Part shown: positions 36,270-44,201 of the stretch, one piece after another | Layout: each line of letters starts with the position of its first letter | Position numbering within the stretch: the first letter of the stretch is position 1 | NCBI GenBank assembly: GCA_025370075.1 | Contig: CP073016.1 | Location: forward strand, 3,410,001 to 3,474,000 | DNA from: Chryseotalea sp. WA131a | GTDB taxonomy: Bacteria; Bacteroidota; Bacteroidia; Cytophagales; Cyclobacteriaceae | Reading direction: 5' to 3' | Length of the DNA stretch: 64,000 nucleotides | Notes under the pieces: generated by a model | Databases searched by the model: none | The model's input: the letters and a program-made list of their open reading frames with translations, nothing else | What the model was told of the DNA's origin: nothing | Translations under genes and position numbers: made by a program

Positions 36270-36340
36270 ACCGCGAAGAGCGCAGAGAGCCGCAGAGTTC
36301 TATCCTTAATTCCCTTTGCGAACTTTGCGTCCTCTGCGGT
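36270..36340. repeat. Dispersed imperfect inverted repeat (ACCGC…GCGGT)
   Basis: The left arm ACCGCGAAGAGCGCAGAG… pairs imperfectly with …TTTGCGTCCTCTGCGGT. Similar GCAAAG/GAGGCACAAAG-type sequences occur at 48878-48895 and 51886-51940. It fits a family of intergenic repeats seen in Bacteroidota and may act as a terminator. Confidence 0.5.
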
Positions 36341-36362
36341 GAAAAAATAAAATTATTAACAC

Positions 36363-36734
36363 ATGAAAACAGAAATAGCACGAGACATTGACGAATATAT
36401 TTCGTTTCATCCAGAAAGTGTGCGGATGCAATTGGAGACACTGCGCCAAACAATCCGCAAGGCAGCACCCAAAGCGGAAGAAGTCATCAGCTATCAAATG
36501 CCCGCATTCAAATTTTACGGAATGCTTGTGTACTTTGCCGCCTATAAAACGCATATCGGCTTTTACCCAACAGGTTCGGGCATTGCGTCATTCAAAAAAG
36601 AACTTGACAAATACGAGACATCAAAAGGCACGGTGCGTTTTCCCATTGATAAACCGCTTCCGCTTGGCTTGATTGGGAAAATGGTGAAGTTTAGAGTAAA
36701 GGAAAATTTCGAAAAGAAAACAAAGAAGATATGA
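36363..36734 (+). CDS. DUF1801 (YdhG-like) family protein
   Basis: The 123-residue protein has the DUF1801 layout: IDEYISFHPESVRMQLETLRQTI, then EEVISYQMPAFKFYG, and HIGFYPTGSGI with the conserved histidine. Some relatives resemble frataxin-like iron-binding proteins, but biochemical evidence is limited. It is part of the small-gene group with SRPBCC and VOC proteins and converges with another VOC gene. Confidence 0.85.
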   Translation: MKTEIARDIDEYISFHPESVRMQLETLRQTIRKAAPKAEEVISYQMPAFKFYGMLVYFAAYKTHIGFYPTGSGIASFKKELDKYETSKGTVRFPIDKPLPLGLIGKMVKFRVKENFEKKTKKI

Positions 36735-36759
36735 TAGGAGTGCCTACCAAATTAAAAAA

Positions 36760-37119
36760 TCACTCTTGTTTTCTTATTACCGATCCTACAAACAAAAGTG
36801 TATTGGTATGCGGAATGGCAATGTGAATTTCACGCATGCCGTATTCTCGATCGAATGGTGCCCTTACTTTGATGCCCGCTAGTTTATCTTTGATTGCATT
36901 CCACACAGCATCTACATTATCAACTTCCAAATAAAATTCCATTTCGCCAATGTGGGTGCCGGCATTCAGCAAGTGAATAGTCAATCCGTCTTTGCTTAAA
37001 ATGGCGTAGCCCGGTGTATCCGTTCTTTGCGCGAATCCAAGAAGATCTTTAAAAAAAGTAGCCGTCCCCGCAATATTGTAACTGGGGATCATCGGACTAA
37101 GGTGCACTGCTTTGTACAT
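36760..37119 (-). CDS. VOC family (glyoxalase/bleomycin-resistance-like) protein
   Basis: The 119-residue protein has a VOC fold: PMIPSYNIAGTATFFKDLLGF at the start, then YAILSKDGLTIHLLNAG, and EFYLEVDNVDAVW. The usual metal-ligand positions (His, Glu) are partly present. Members bind or transform small molecules, and the substrate is not inferable. It converges with the DUF1801 gene. Confidence 0.8.
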   Translation of the reverse strand: MYKAVHLSPMIPSYNIAGTATFFKDLLGFAQRTDTPGYAILSKDGLTIHLLNAGTHIGEMEFYLEVDNVDAVWNAIKDKLAGIKVRAPFDREYGMREIHIAIPHTNTLLFVGSVIRKQE

Positions 37120-37264
37120 ATCTATTGCTTGTATTATTTGTATTTGAATTGCTAGCTTAAATTAAACATATAAATGTGGTAGGCGAGCGAAAATCCTCTT
37201 TTTATTGGATGTTTCCGTTCGAAATTTTCCACCGTATTTCGTATAACCTACACCCCCATAAACC

Positions 37265-37728
37265 ATGAAATCATCATCTACCTTTTTTGTTGCATTGCTG
37301 GTGCTTGCAGCTTGTTCATTTTCAAAGCGCGTAAAAAAGATTTGACCACGGGCTTGAGCACTTCTTACAATTGGTTCTTATTGGAAAGCATTTCATTGGT
37401 GGGCGACAGCGACCAATCTATTTTAACTGAAGAGGTGCCCATAGATTCTAAGTTTGCCATCGTATTTGAAGGCATCGCCAACCATCAACTAAAAGACGAA
37501 AAGGCTTTTCTTGGACTTTCCCTGTTGGTTACAGATGCAAAAGGAATGTCAATCAGCAAAGAAGCGGATTTGTTTGCGTCCTCTACAGATGGCTATTCAA
37601 GCGAAGACGCCTCGGTGCTACGGGCTACTTTCACGGTTGGTAGTCCTATGGAAGCAGGCCAAACTTACCATTGCAAAGTCTTGGTGTTCGATAAAAACAA
37701 GGCCGAGTTTGAGATTGTTTCTGAATAG
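37265..37728 (+). pseudogene. Lipoprotein of unknown function, apparent single-base frameshift
   Basis: ATG 37265 begins a classic lipoprotein leader (MKSSSTFFVALLVLAACS with lipobox LAAC), but this frame stops shortly after KRVKKI. Adding one A to the A6 run at 37333-37338 joins it to the downstream frame, DLTTGLSTSYNWFLLES…, which continues to 37728. The mature ~135-residue domain is strand-rich and not recognised. Either the gene is dead, slippage restores it, or the base is missing from the assembly. Confidence 0.6.
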
Positions 37729-37825
37729 GATTTTACCATGAAGTAGTTTCTTTTACCAATATTAGTTGTACGGTTTTCTTTTTTGCAATTTTATTGTTAA
37801 CTCGTTTTAACAAAACCGTATTTAT

Positions 37826-39472
37826 ATGGAAGCTAGCACACCAATCAAGCAATTTTTGAAATGGGAAAAAGAAGTCCCTAACGATACTTTTCTTCGTCAG
37901 CCTGTTCAGGGCGAATGGAAAAAGTGGACTTATCAACAAGCAGGGGAAGAAATTCGAAAATTAGCCACAGGCCTTCAAGCATTGGGGCTGCCACCGCGCA
38001 GCAATGTGGCCTTGCTCTCAAAAAATTGCGCGCACTGGGTAATGGCTGATTTAGCCATTATGATGGCAGGTCATATTTCGGTCCCACTTTATGCAACGCT
38101 CACAGCCCCTTCCATCCAGCAGATATTAGAACACAGCGAGTCGAAAGCCATCATCATTGGCAAATTGGATGATTACACCAATCAAAAGAACGGCATCCCT
38201 GACAACGTTAAGCGAATTGGTGTAGCGTTTTATGGTATACACGAATCACTTTCGTGGGAAAAGATGGTGGACGAAAACAAACCCTTGCAACAAGTAACCG
38301 ATTGGGACCGCGAGGAGTTGCTTACTATCATGTACACTTCAGGCACTACGGGCAAACCAAAAGGCGTGATGCACACCAGCGGCACATTTGACGATACACT
38401 CCGAGCCGCCATCACCGAATTGAACCTGCCCAAACGTCCTCGTGTTTTCTCTTATTTGCCCATGAGCCACATTGCCGAACGCATGGGCATTGAGATGTAC
38501 GGGTACTATAGCGGGGCTGAATTTTCGTTTGCCGAAACATTGGAGAGCTTCCCTAAAAATCTGGCTGATACCCAGCCCAATACATTCTTTGCAGTGCCGC
38601 GCATCTGGGCCAAGTTTCGCGAAAAAATTCTGGAGAAGATGCCACAGAAAAAATTGAGCACACTATTATCGATTCCTATCATTGGTAGCATCGTGAAGAA
38701 GAGCATTCGCAAGAAACTGGGGCTAGGTCAAGCCACTCATATCTATTCAGGAGCAGCCCCCATTGCGGTGGATTTGCTTGATTGGTTTGACTCCATTGGT
38801 ATCGAAATTTTTCAGGCCATTGGCATGACCGAAGATTGCGTGAATTCACATTTTAACCGGCATGGAAAAAATAAAAAAGGAACCGTGGGTATTCCTTTCA
38901 AAGGCGTTCAGGTTAAACTTTCGAGCGAAGGCGAACTACGCCTAAAAAGTACGGGCAACATGAAGGGCTATTATAAAGAACCCGAGCTAACCGCTCAAGC
39001 ATTTGATGAAGAAGGGTTTTTAAAAACAGGTGATAAAGGTGAAATAGACAGAGAAGGATTTCTGACCATTGTTGGCCGGGTGAAAGATCAATTCAAAACC
39101 GACAAAGGAAAATATGTTTCACCAGCTCCCATTGAAATGAAATTATTGGCGAACACAGACATTGAACAAGTTTGTGTGGTGGGTATGGGCATTCCTCAAC
39201 CCATTATGCTCACAGTGCTATCGGCCGCAGGCAAGGCAAAACCAAAAGAAGAATTGATTAAAAGCTTAACTACTTCCATGAATGAAGTGAATGCCAGCTT
39301 AGAGCCTTACGAGAAAATGGAAAAAGTAGTCATCATGAAAAGTGATTGGTCGATTGAAAATGGATTGATGACGCCCACCCTGAAAGTGAAGCGTAACGAG
39401 GTAGAAAAAATCCACGTCCCTAAATACCCGACTTGGTATCATACCAAAGAGAGTGTGGTGATTTGGGAATGA
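37826..39472 (+). CDS. AMP-binding acyl-CoA synthetase
   Basis: The 548-residue enzyme has the ANL-superfamily core motif YTSGTTGKPKG (residues ~170-180), the adenine-binding GMTED motif, LKTGDKGEID with the ribose-binding aspartate, and FKTDKGKYVSPAPIE near the hinge. It resembles long-chain fatty-acid CoA ligases, activating an acid through an acyl-adenylate in the cytoplasm. Chain specificity cannot be told. It is intact and followed 8 bases later by a secreted unknown protein. Confidence 0.9.
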   Translation: MEASTPIKQFLKWEKEVPNDTFLRQPVQGEWKKWTYQQAGEEIRKLATGLQALGLPPRSNVALLSKNCAHWVMADLAIMMAGHISVPLYATLTAPSIQQILEHSESKAIIIGKLDDYTNQKNGIPDNVKRIGVAFYGIHESLSWEKMVDENKPLQQVTDWDREELLTIMYTSGTTGKPKGVMHTSGTFDDTLRAAITELNLPKRPRVFSYLPMSHIAERMGIEMYGYYSGAEFSFAETLESFPKNLADTQPNTFFAVPRIWAKFREKILEKMPQKKLSTLLSIPIIGSIVKKSIRKKLGLGQATHIYSGAAPIAVDLLDWFDSIGIEIFQAIGMTEDCVNSHFNRHGKNKKGTVGIPFKGVQVKLSSEGELRLKSTGNMKGYYKEPELTAQAFDEEGFLKTGDKGEIDREGFLTIVGRVKDQFKTDKGKYVSPAPIEMKLLANTDIEQVCVVGMGIPQPIMLTVLSAAGKAKPKEELIKSLTTSMNEVNASLEPYEKMEKVVIMKSDWSIENGLMTPTLKVKRNEVEKIHVPKYPTWYHTKESVVIWE

Positions 39473-39479
39473 CCGGCCG

Positions 39480-40277
39480 ATGATGAAAAAATTTTGTTTT
39501 GTCACTCTATTCGCATTTTTTATAACCTATTCTTTCTCTCAGATTAATGTGGCAAGTATTAACTTGTCTACAGATCAGGTTGCAGACGTTCAGACGCAAG
39601 CGATTGGAGACAGTCTCTTCGTAGCGCTGAACTGGTTTGATTCAAGTCCAAATCTGTTTTTAAAAAAAGGTTACTGGGTTGGCACAAGAGGAACAGTATC
39701 CGAAATAGATTTTGGTTTTTTGCAAAAAGTTGCTCTTCATGCAATTGAGCAAGCTAAAGATACTATTTACTATTACTATCAAGACTTTGCACTGTCCAAA
39801 AAGCGAGAGCCTGAGATAAGAGTGATGCGAAGCACGAGAGAATCAAAGCGAGTCCAACAGACGAATCAATCAATTCCTTTCAAAGGCGCATTAATGGGGA
39901 TTTTAGGCGATGATGGCCTCAAGGCGATAACCTATGATAAAAAAACACTAACGTTTAAAATTATAGACCTCAAAAACGGGGCGCCAATCAGAATAAAAGA
40001 AATTGAATTAGATATTAAGCTTGCGAACTTTTTGAATGAATCAATCACCCTGATTAACAATAAATCATTGACTTCAATTGCTGAAGGGGCTTCGTTAAAC
40101 AAACTATACTACACTGAAGGAAAATTGATTCTTATTGCAACCAACTTCGAGATGGAAACAAAAGTGCTGAAAATAGATATTGAGACTGGACGAATTTCTA
40201 CATTTAACGTTCCCATTGTATATCAAAAGAGAGCGACTTGGTACGACAATAATTTATTATCACTATTGTCCGACTAA
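39480..40277 (+). CDS. Secreted protein of unknown function, C-terminus truncated by IS4 element
   Basis: The 265-residue product has a signal peptide (MMKKFCFVTLFAFFITYSFSQ) and a strand-rich body with no recognised motif. Its last three codons and stop (TTG TCC GAC TAA) are the terminal inverted repeat of the adjacent insertion sequence, so the natural C-terminus is missing. The remainder is not found immediately beyond the element. The full gene was presumably longer. Confidence 0.6.
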   Translation: MMKKFCFVTLFAFFITYSFSQINVASINLSTDQVADVQTQAIGDSLFVALNWFDSSPNLFLKKGYWVGTRGTVSEIDFGFLQKVALHAIEQAKDTIYYYYQDFALSKKREPEIRVMRSTRESKRVQQTNQSIPFKGALMGILGDDGLKAITYDKKTLTFKIIDLKNGAPIRIKEIELDIKLANFLNESITLINNKSLTSIAEGASLNKLYYTEGKLILIATNFEMETKVLKIDIETGRISTFNVPIVYQKRATWYDNNLLSLLSD

Positions 40278-40278
40278 A
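40266..40278 (+). repeat. IS4 left inverted repeat
   Basis: TTGTCCGACTAAA, exact reverse complement of 41622-41634. Confidence 0.85.
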
Positions 40279-40347
40279 ATTTTTAAAGGGCGTCCTTTTT
40301 AAGGTCACCCTTTATGGTTACGTTTAGTTACCACACTTCACATAGCC

Positions 40348-41548
40348 ATGAATAAAGGTAAAAAATTTGTCGGACAGCCGATTCTTTCTCAAATACTTTC
40401 TTGCATATCCACGGATATTATCAAGCAGTCCAGCAAGCAACATCGAAGCAATCGGTATTATAAACGTCTCCCAGTACGAGTTCATCTGGTAAGTCTTTTA
40501 TACGGTGTTTTCAGTTATTGTAATGGCCTTCGGGAGCTTTGTGAGGGCATATTGGCCTGCGAAGGAAAAGCTGACACATCTTGGTTTCGATCAGGCTCCC
40601 GCTCGTAGTACGCTATCCGATGCAAACAACAATCGCAGTTATCTGGTATTTGAAACGATCTACTTCAAATTACTCAAGCAATATCACAGTTTTATCTCGG
40701 ACAGCCGGTTGAAAGGTCTCAGTATACGTAACTTGAAAATCATAGACAGTACTACCATCCGCTTGTTTAGCGACATTCTACGAGGAGTTGGTCGTAATCC
40801 GCTGGATGGTTCACGCAAGAAAGGTGGTATCAAAGTGCATGCCTTGATGGATGCCTTTTCAGGTGTGGCTGAATTTGTAAGAATGACCGAAGCCAAGGTA
40901 CATGACCGTAAATTCCTCTACCACATTAAGTTACCGGCCAATAGCTTTGTCGTATTTGATAAGGCGTATAACCTGTATCATCAATTTGTAAAGTGGACAA
41001 ATCAAAAAGTATGGTTCGTAACACGCATGAAAAGCAATGCCGTGTACCATGTCACCAAAGTAATTATCGACAACACTCAAAGGAAAAATGCAAAGGGTGT
41101 TCTCAAAGAGCAGTACGTCACAGTGGGCTACAAAACCGCAGAGCAGACCTTGCGATTAAAACTCAGACGGATTACTTTCAAATCCGATGATGGCAAAGTG
41201 TTCATCTTCATAACCAACAACTTTACGCTACCCTGTGCGCAAATCGCTTTGATTTACAAGTGTAGATGGATGATTGAGCTCTTGTTCAAACAAATCAAAC
41301 AAAATTTTCCACTGCGCTACTTCTGGGGTAACAGCGAGAATGCGATTAAAATACAAGTGTATGCAGTGCTCATAGCTCAACTATTAATGGTCGTTATCCG
41401 CAAAAAAGCACAGACTAAAAAATCATTTGCCAATATGATTACTGTGATACGGCTACATTTGATGAGTTATGTTGCCTTGTTCGATTTCATCAAAGATACG
41501 TATACCGCTTGGCGAAAAAGCAGCGACCCTCCTTTGTTCATCGCGTAA
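40348..41548 (+). pseudogene. IS4-family transposase, one frameshift
   Basis: The N-terminal DUF4372-type part (MNKGKKFVGQPILSQILS…) runs from 40348 and shifts frame at GGAAAAGC near 40564-40569. Removing one A there continues into KLTHLGFDQAPARSTLSDA and the DDE core to 41548. Catalytic residues are visible: Asp in KIIDSTTIRLF, Asp in VVFDKAYN, and the Y-x2-R-x3-E-x6-K motif in YKCRWMIELLFKQIK. Restored length would be about 400 residues, normal for the family. The frameshift may be real or an assembly error. Confidence 0.8.
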
Positions 41549-41621
41549 GGCAACTACCCCTAAAAACGAAGCGTCATTTTAAGACCTAATTCCCCTACGG
41601 AAATATGACTTTTTAGACTAG

Positions 41622-41634
41622 TTTAGTCGGACAA
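41622..41634 (-). repeat. IS4 right inverted repeat
   Basis: TTTAGTCGGACAA, pairing exactly with the left end at 40266-40278. Confidence 0.85.
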
Positions 41635-41660
41635 GAATGTAAACCTTTAAATCTATAGAA

Positions 41661-41825
41661 ATGAAAAAGTTAAGCGTGCTAATAGTACTTTTCAAATTAG
41701 TTCTATCCTCGGTTTCGAGTTCTGTTACGGCTAAATCGTCACTAACAGCAAAAGATGAGGTAGGATTGGTATGCACGGATAGAGATTTTTGGGGTAATGT
41801 CTCTAGATGTTGGTTCTGCAATTGA
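41661..41825 (+). CDS. Small secreted peptide 1 of the CWFC(N/D)C family, prematurely stopped
   Basis: The 54-residue product has a Sec-type leader (MKKLSVLIVLFKLVLSSVSS…) and ends SRCWFCN. Peptides 2 and 3 (42844 and 43926) share the leader style and continue with a cysteine after CWFCD/CWFCN. Here the codon equivalent to peptide 3's TGT is TGA, so the final cysteine and tail are lost. Reading through would add about 12 codons. An intrinsic terminator follows at 41864-41895. It has the same function, whatever that is, as its two neighbours, but is probably decaying. Confidence 0.6.
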   Translation: MKKLSVLIVLFKLVLSSVSSSVTAKSSLTAKDEVGLVCTDRDFWGNVSRCWFCN

Positions 41826-41863
41826 GTGGAGAAAAGCTCATTTAAAATAGTTTTCGGCTAAAC

Positions 41864-41895
41864 AAAAAGTGGAGGAACACAAAAATCCACTTTTT
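41864..41895 (+). terminator. Intrinsic terminator after peptide 1
   Basis: AAAAAGTGGA (41864-41873) pairs exactly with TCCACTTTTT (41886-41895), with a 12-base loop and a T run. It separates the peptide gene from the GLPGLI gene. Confidence 0.8.
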
Positions 41896-41910
41896 TAAAT
41901 TAATCTTTGT

Positions 41911-42610
41911 ATGGCTCGTATTTTTTTTCTCTTGGTAGTATTGTTTAATTTTTCTTTCAAATTAATATTCGCTCAAAAAGAAGGGACTGTAACCTATTAC
42001 TATATCCACAAAAATTTAGGCATGCGCCAGCCAAGTCATTTAAAATTCAAAAATGAAGAGTCGGTGTTGATTCAACGGCAAGATCAACAAGTATGGCCTA
42101 CACCGGGGGACAGCCGAGCAGAAACCACCAGTCCAAGACGATACAATGATTGGTATTTGAACTCTAAAACAAAAAAAGTCATTAGGCGTGAGATCTTAAA
42201 GGACAGCACTATGCTTTTTGCTCATTTTGATGCGCAACCTATGGAATGGGAAATAAAAAATGAGACAAAAACTATTTTAGGCTATAAGGTTCAGAAAGCA
42301 ACGGCAAAAAGTCACCTGCATTCAGGCAAAGGTGACAATAGAGTATGGCTACGCCATAGCTTGGTTTGCCCTAGATATTCCAATCAGTTCAGGCCCTGAT
42401 AGATTTTGGGCTCTCCCAGGTCTAATTGTAGAACTAAGTTTTTCTGAACGTACTTTAATTAATATTGCTGAGAAAATAGAGTTCTCATCCGTTGGCGATA
42501 TTAAGCCAAATAAAGGGATTGAGGTAAAAAAGGAACAGATAGAAGACCCGAAAAAACTTAATAAGAAATGGCTTAAGGATGCCCGAGAACTTTTGAATAA
42601 TGAAAATTAA
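41911..42610 (+). pseudogene. GLPGLI family protein 1, frameshifted
   Basis: The frame from ATG 41911 has a signal peptide and matches GLPGLI proteins through ILGYKVQKATAKSHLHS. There an extra G in GG at 42325-42326 shifts the frame. Removing it gives HSAKVTIEYGYAIAWFALDIP, matching copies 2 and 3, and continues to 42610. The family motif reads ALPGLI instead of GLPGLI. Without correction the product is a 162-residue truncation. This is the most degenerate of three tandem copies, next to the truncated peptide 1. Confidence 0.7.
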
Positions 42611-42723
42611 GTTGTGCGGAAGATTTGCGCCAGAGGGGGATTTCATGTTCCAATCTGCCAGTGCGAAGATTTTTTCAAATTATTATAAAACCTTACATGC
42701 TACATATTTTTTCTAAAAAAGAC

Positions 42724-42756
42724 TTGTACACGGGGGGGGGGGGGAGTATATATTTG
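42724..42756 (+). promoter_or_regulatory. Predicted promoter of peptide 2 with a G13 tract in the -33/-7 spacer
   Basis: TTG at 42724-42726 and TATATTTG at 42749-42756 (exact TAnnTTTG) are 22 bases apart. Thirteen consecutive G residues (42732-42744) fill most of the spacer. Gain or loss of G by slippage would change the spacing and so promoter strength. The distance to the ATG at 42844 is 87 bases. The -33 assignment is weaker than the -7. Confidence 0.5.
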
Positions 42757-42843
42757 TTCTATCAAAATAAATGTTGCGCAACTATTTTTTTTGATGGTGA
42801 AACTTAGTAAAAAAAATTTCTAAACCATTAAATCTAAATTCTT

Positions 42844-43050
42844 ATGAAAAAGTTAAGTGTATTATTTGTGGTTGTGGTAATTTGTTCGGCCTTCACCTCA
42901 AGTGCAGTGGGGTCAACAACAAAAGAGCTTACCTCTTCCATTCCTGCCGAAGAAGCTTTGTATTGTTCTTTTACACATTTAAAAGAAACTTACACTTGCT
43001 GGTTTTGTGACTGTGGTGCTTTGGTTGATAAGGTATTGTATATGAAATAA
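42844..43050 (+). CDS. Small secreted peptide 2 of the CWFC(N/D)C family
   Basis: The 68-residue product has a signal peptide (MKKLSVLFVVVVICSAFTSSAVGS). The short mature part contains one Cys in LYCSF and then CWFCDCG, ending ALVDKVLYMK. Peptides 1 and 3 share the CWFC(N/D) motif. Four closely spaced cysteines suggest disulphides or metal binding after export. No modification enzyme lies nearby. A hairpin terminator follows (43082-43136), then a GLPGLI gene. I know of no described family with this motif. Confidence 0.7.
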   Translation: MKKLSVLFVVVVICSAFTSSAVGSTTKELTSSIPAEEALYCSFTHLKETYTCWFCDCGALVDKVLYMK

Positions 43051-43081
43051 GATAGCATGCATTTGTTTGCCATTTCATATT

Positions 43082-43136
43082 TACACCTTCTCCCTCTTTT
43101 ACCATTTTCTAAGAAGTATCAGATCGAGAAGGTGTA
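43082..43136 (+). terminator. Hairpin between peptide 2 and GLPGLI 2
   Basis: TACACCTTCTC (43082-43092) pairs perfectly with GAGAAGGTGTA (43126-43136), followed by ATTTTC. The loop is long (33 bases), so it may act as an attenuator or processing site rather than a strong terminator. Confidence 0.6.
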
Positions 43137-43217
43137 ATTTTCAACACTACCAAAATTGATGCAAACTTCTTATTGTGTTTTGAACGGTCATTTCACGATA
43201 TTAAAAGTTACTACCCT

Positions 43218-43913
43218 ATGAAGTTATTCATTTCTAGCCTCTTATTTTTTCTACTGGTTTGGTCTTACACAAAAGGTCAAAATTCTAAACTAGGAGGGGT
43301 TGTCACCTACTCGTATCGCCAAGATGGTCTAAAGTTAAAGAGAGACTATGTTTTGAAATTTAGCTCTAACTCCTCTGTGTATATTTACCGCCAAGAGGAG
43401 AGGTCTTTCACCACTTCAGATGGTGTACATGTCAATACGCATAGAGATTTCTCTGACTGGTATATCGATTTAATGAATAAAGAAGTAACGAAAAGGGTAA
43501 TACTAAAAGACGGGACAAGTTTATTTGCAGTTTACAACGCTGAGCCAATCAAGTGGGAACTGCAAAACGAAACGAAAACAATTTTAGGTCACGTGGCACA
43601 AAAGGCAATCGCTAAAACTCACCCCATTAGGACACGTGAAACGCAATATGATTGTGGGGATGCCATTGCTTGGTTTGCTACTGATATTCCCGTTTCAAGT
43701 GGGCCAGATGAGTATTGGGGCCTGCCAGGACTTATCTTAGAACTGAGGTTTTCAATTGCTTTTTATTTTATTGCTGAAAAGATAGTTTTTGAACCACAGA
43801 AAGACTTTCGACCGAATCAAGGAATTAAAGTTACACTCAATCAGCTTGATGACCCTGAAAAAATCGATAAAAAGTGGTTGAAAAATGCACGTGAGTTATT
43901 AAACAAAAATTAA
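43218..43913 (+). CDS. GLPGLI family protein 2
   Basis: The 231-residue protein has a signal peptide (MKLFISSLLFFLLVWSYTKGQ) and the family motif GLPGLILEL at about residue 175, preceded by DAIAWFATDIPVSSGP. GLPGLI proteins are Bacteroidota-specific exported proteins often encoded beside TonB-type outer-membrane proteins; function is unknown. ATG 43218 is chosen because the signal peptide follows. It ends 12 bases before peptide 3. It is about 40% alike, by eye, to copies 1 and 3. Confidence 0.88.
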   Translation: MKLFISSLLFFLLVWSYTKGQNSKLGGVVTYSYRQDGLKLKRDYVLKFSSNSSVYIYRQEERSFTTSDGVHVNTHRDFSDWYIDLMNKEVTKRVILKDGTSLFAVYNAEPIKWELQNETKTILGHVAQKAIAKTHPIRTRETQYDCGDAIAWFATDIPVSSGPDEYWGLPGLILELRFSIAFYFIAEKIVFEPQKDFRPNQGIKVTLNQLDDPEKIDKKWLKNARELLNKN

Positions 43914-43925
43914 AACCAAATTCTT

Positions 43926-44129
43926 ATGAAAAAAATCAGATTTGCATTATTCCTTTCTCTCTTGCTCGTAACAGTTTTTGGGCTAGAAAGCAATGGAAAA
44001 GCACCCATGCCGGAAACTGCACCGGCCATTAGTTGCAAGGTATATGGTGCTGACGGAAGTGAGATCGGATCATGTTGGTTCTGCAATTGTAGAGCCTTTG
44101 CAAGTAAACTCTGTGGCTGTCAAATGTAA
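43926..44129 (+). CDS. Small secreted peptide 3 of the CWFC(N/D)C family
   Basis: The 67-residue product has a signal peptide (MKKIRFALFLSLLLVTVFG) and the most cysteine-rich mature part of the three: SCKVYG, then SCWFCNCR, and a closing LCGCQM. The stretch TGTTGGTTCTGCAATTG is identical in peptides 1 and 3, supporting recent duplication. It lies 12 bases after GLPGLI 2 and is followed by a terminator (44139-44178). Confidence 0.7.
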   Translation: MKKIRFALFLSLLLVTVFGLESNGKAPMPETAPAISCKVYGADGSEIGSCWFCNCRAFASKLCGCQM

Positions 44130-44138
44130 TTCTTAACC

Positions 44139-44178
44139 ACAAGGCGGATTCAATGTAAGAGTCCGTCTTGTCTTTTTG
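44139..44178 (+). terminator. Intrinsic terminator after peptide 3
   Basis: ACAAGGCGGA (44139-44148) pairs with TCCGTCTTGT (44162-44171) with one G-U pair, followed by CTTTTTG. It lies ten bases after the peptide stop and before GLPGLI 3. Confidence 0.8.
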
Positions 44179-44201
44179 TGTCTTAACTTATTTTGGACGT
44201 T

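Larger units (their letters stand above)
40266..41634 (+). mobile_element. IS4-family insertion sequence, about 1369 bp
   Basis: It is bounded by the 13-base inverted repeats TTGTCCGACTAAA (40266-40278) and TTTAGTCGGACAA (41622-41634). It contains one DDE transposase gene with an apparent frameshift. No target-site duplication is visible in the flanks, so the two ends may not come from one simple insertion. The left end truncates the secreted-protein gene; the right end abuts the leader of the first CWFCN peptide gene. Confidence 0.8.

Noticed and set aside
42625..42807. 60-residue open frame crossing the G13 tract
   Set aside because: The tract would encode a run of glycines, and the frame contains no conserved feature. 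The promoter reading explains the sequence better.
43926..44129. Methanobactin-like or NVEALA-type peptide
   Set aside because: The closing LCGCQM resembles methanobactin cores, but these peptides carry Sec signal peptides and no MbnB/MbnC genes are present. The NVEALA sequence itself is absent.
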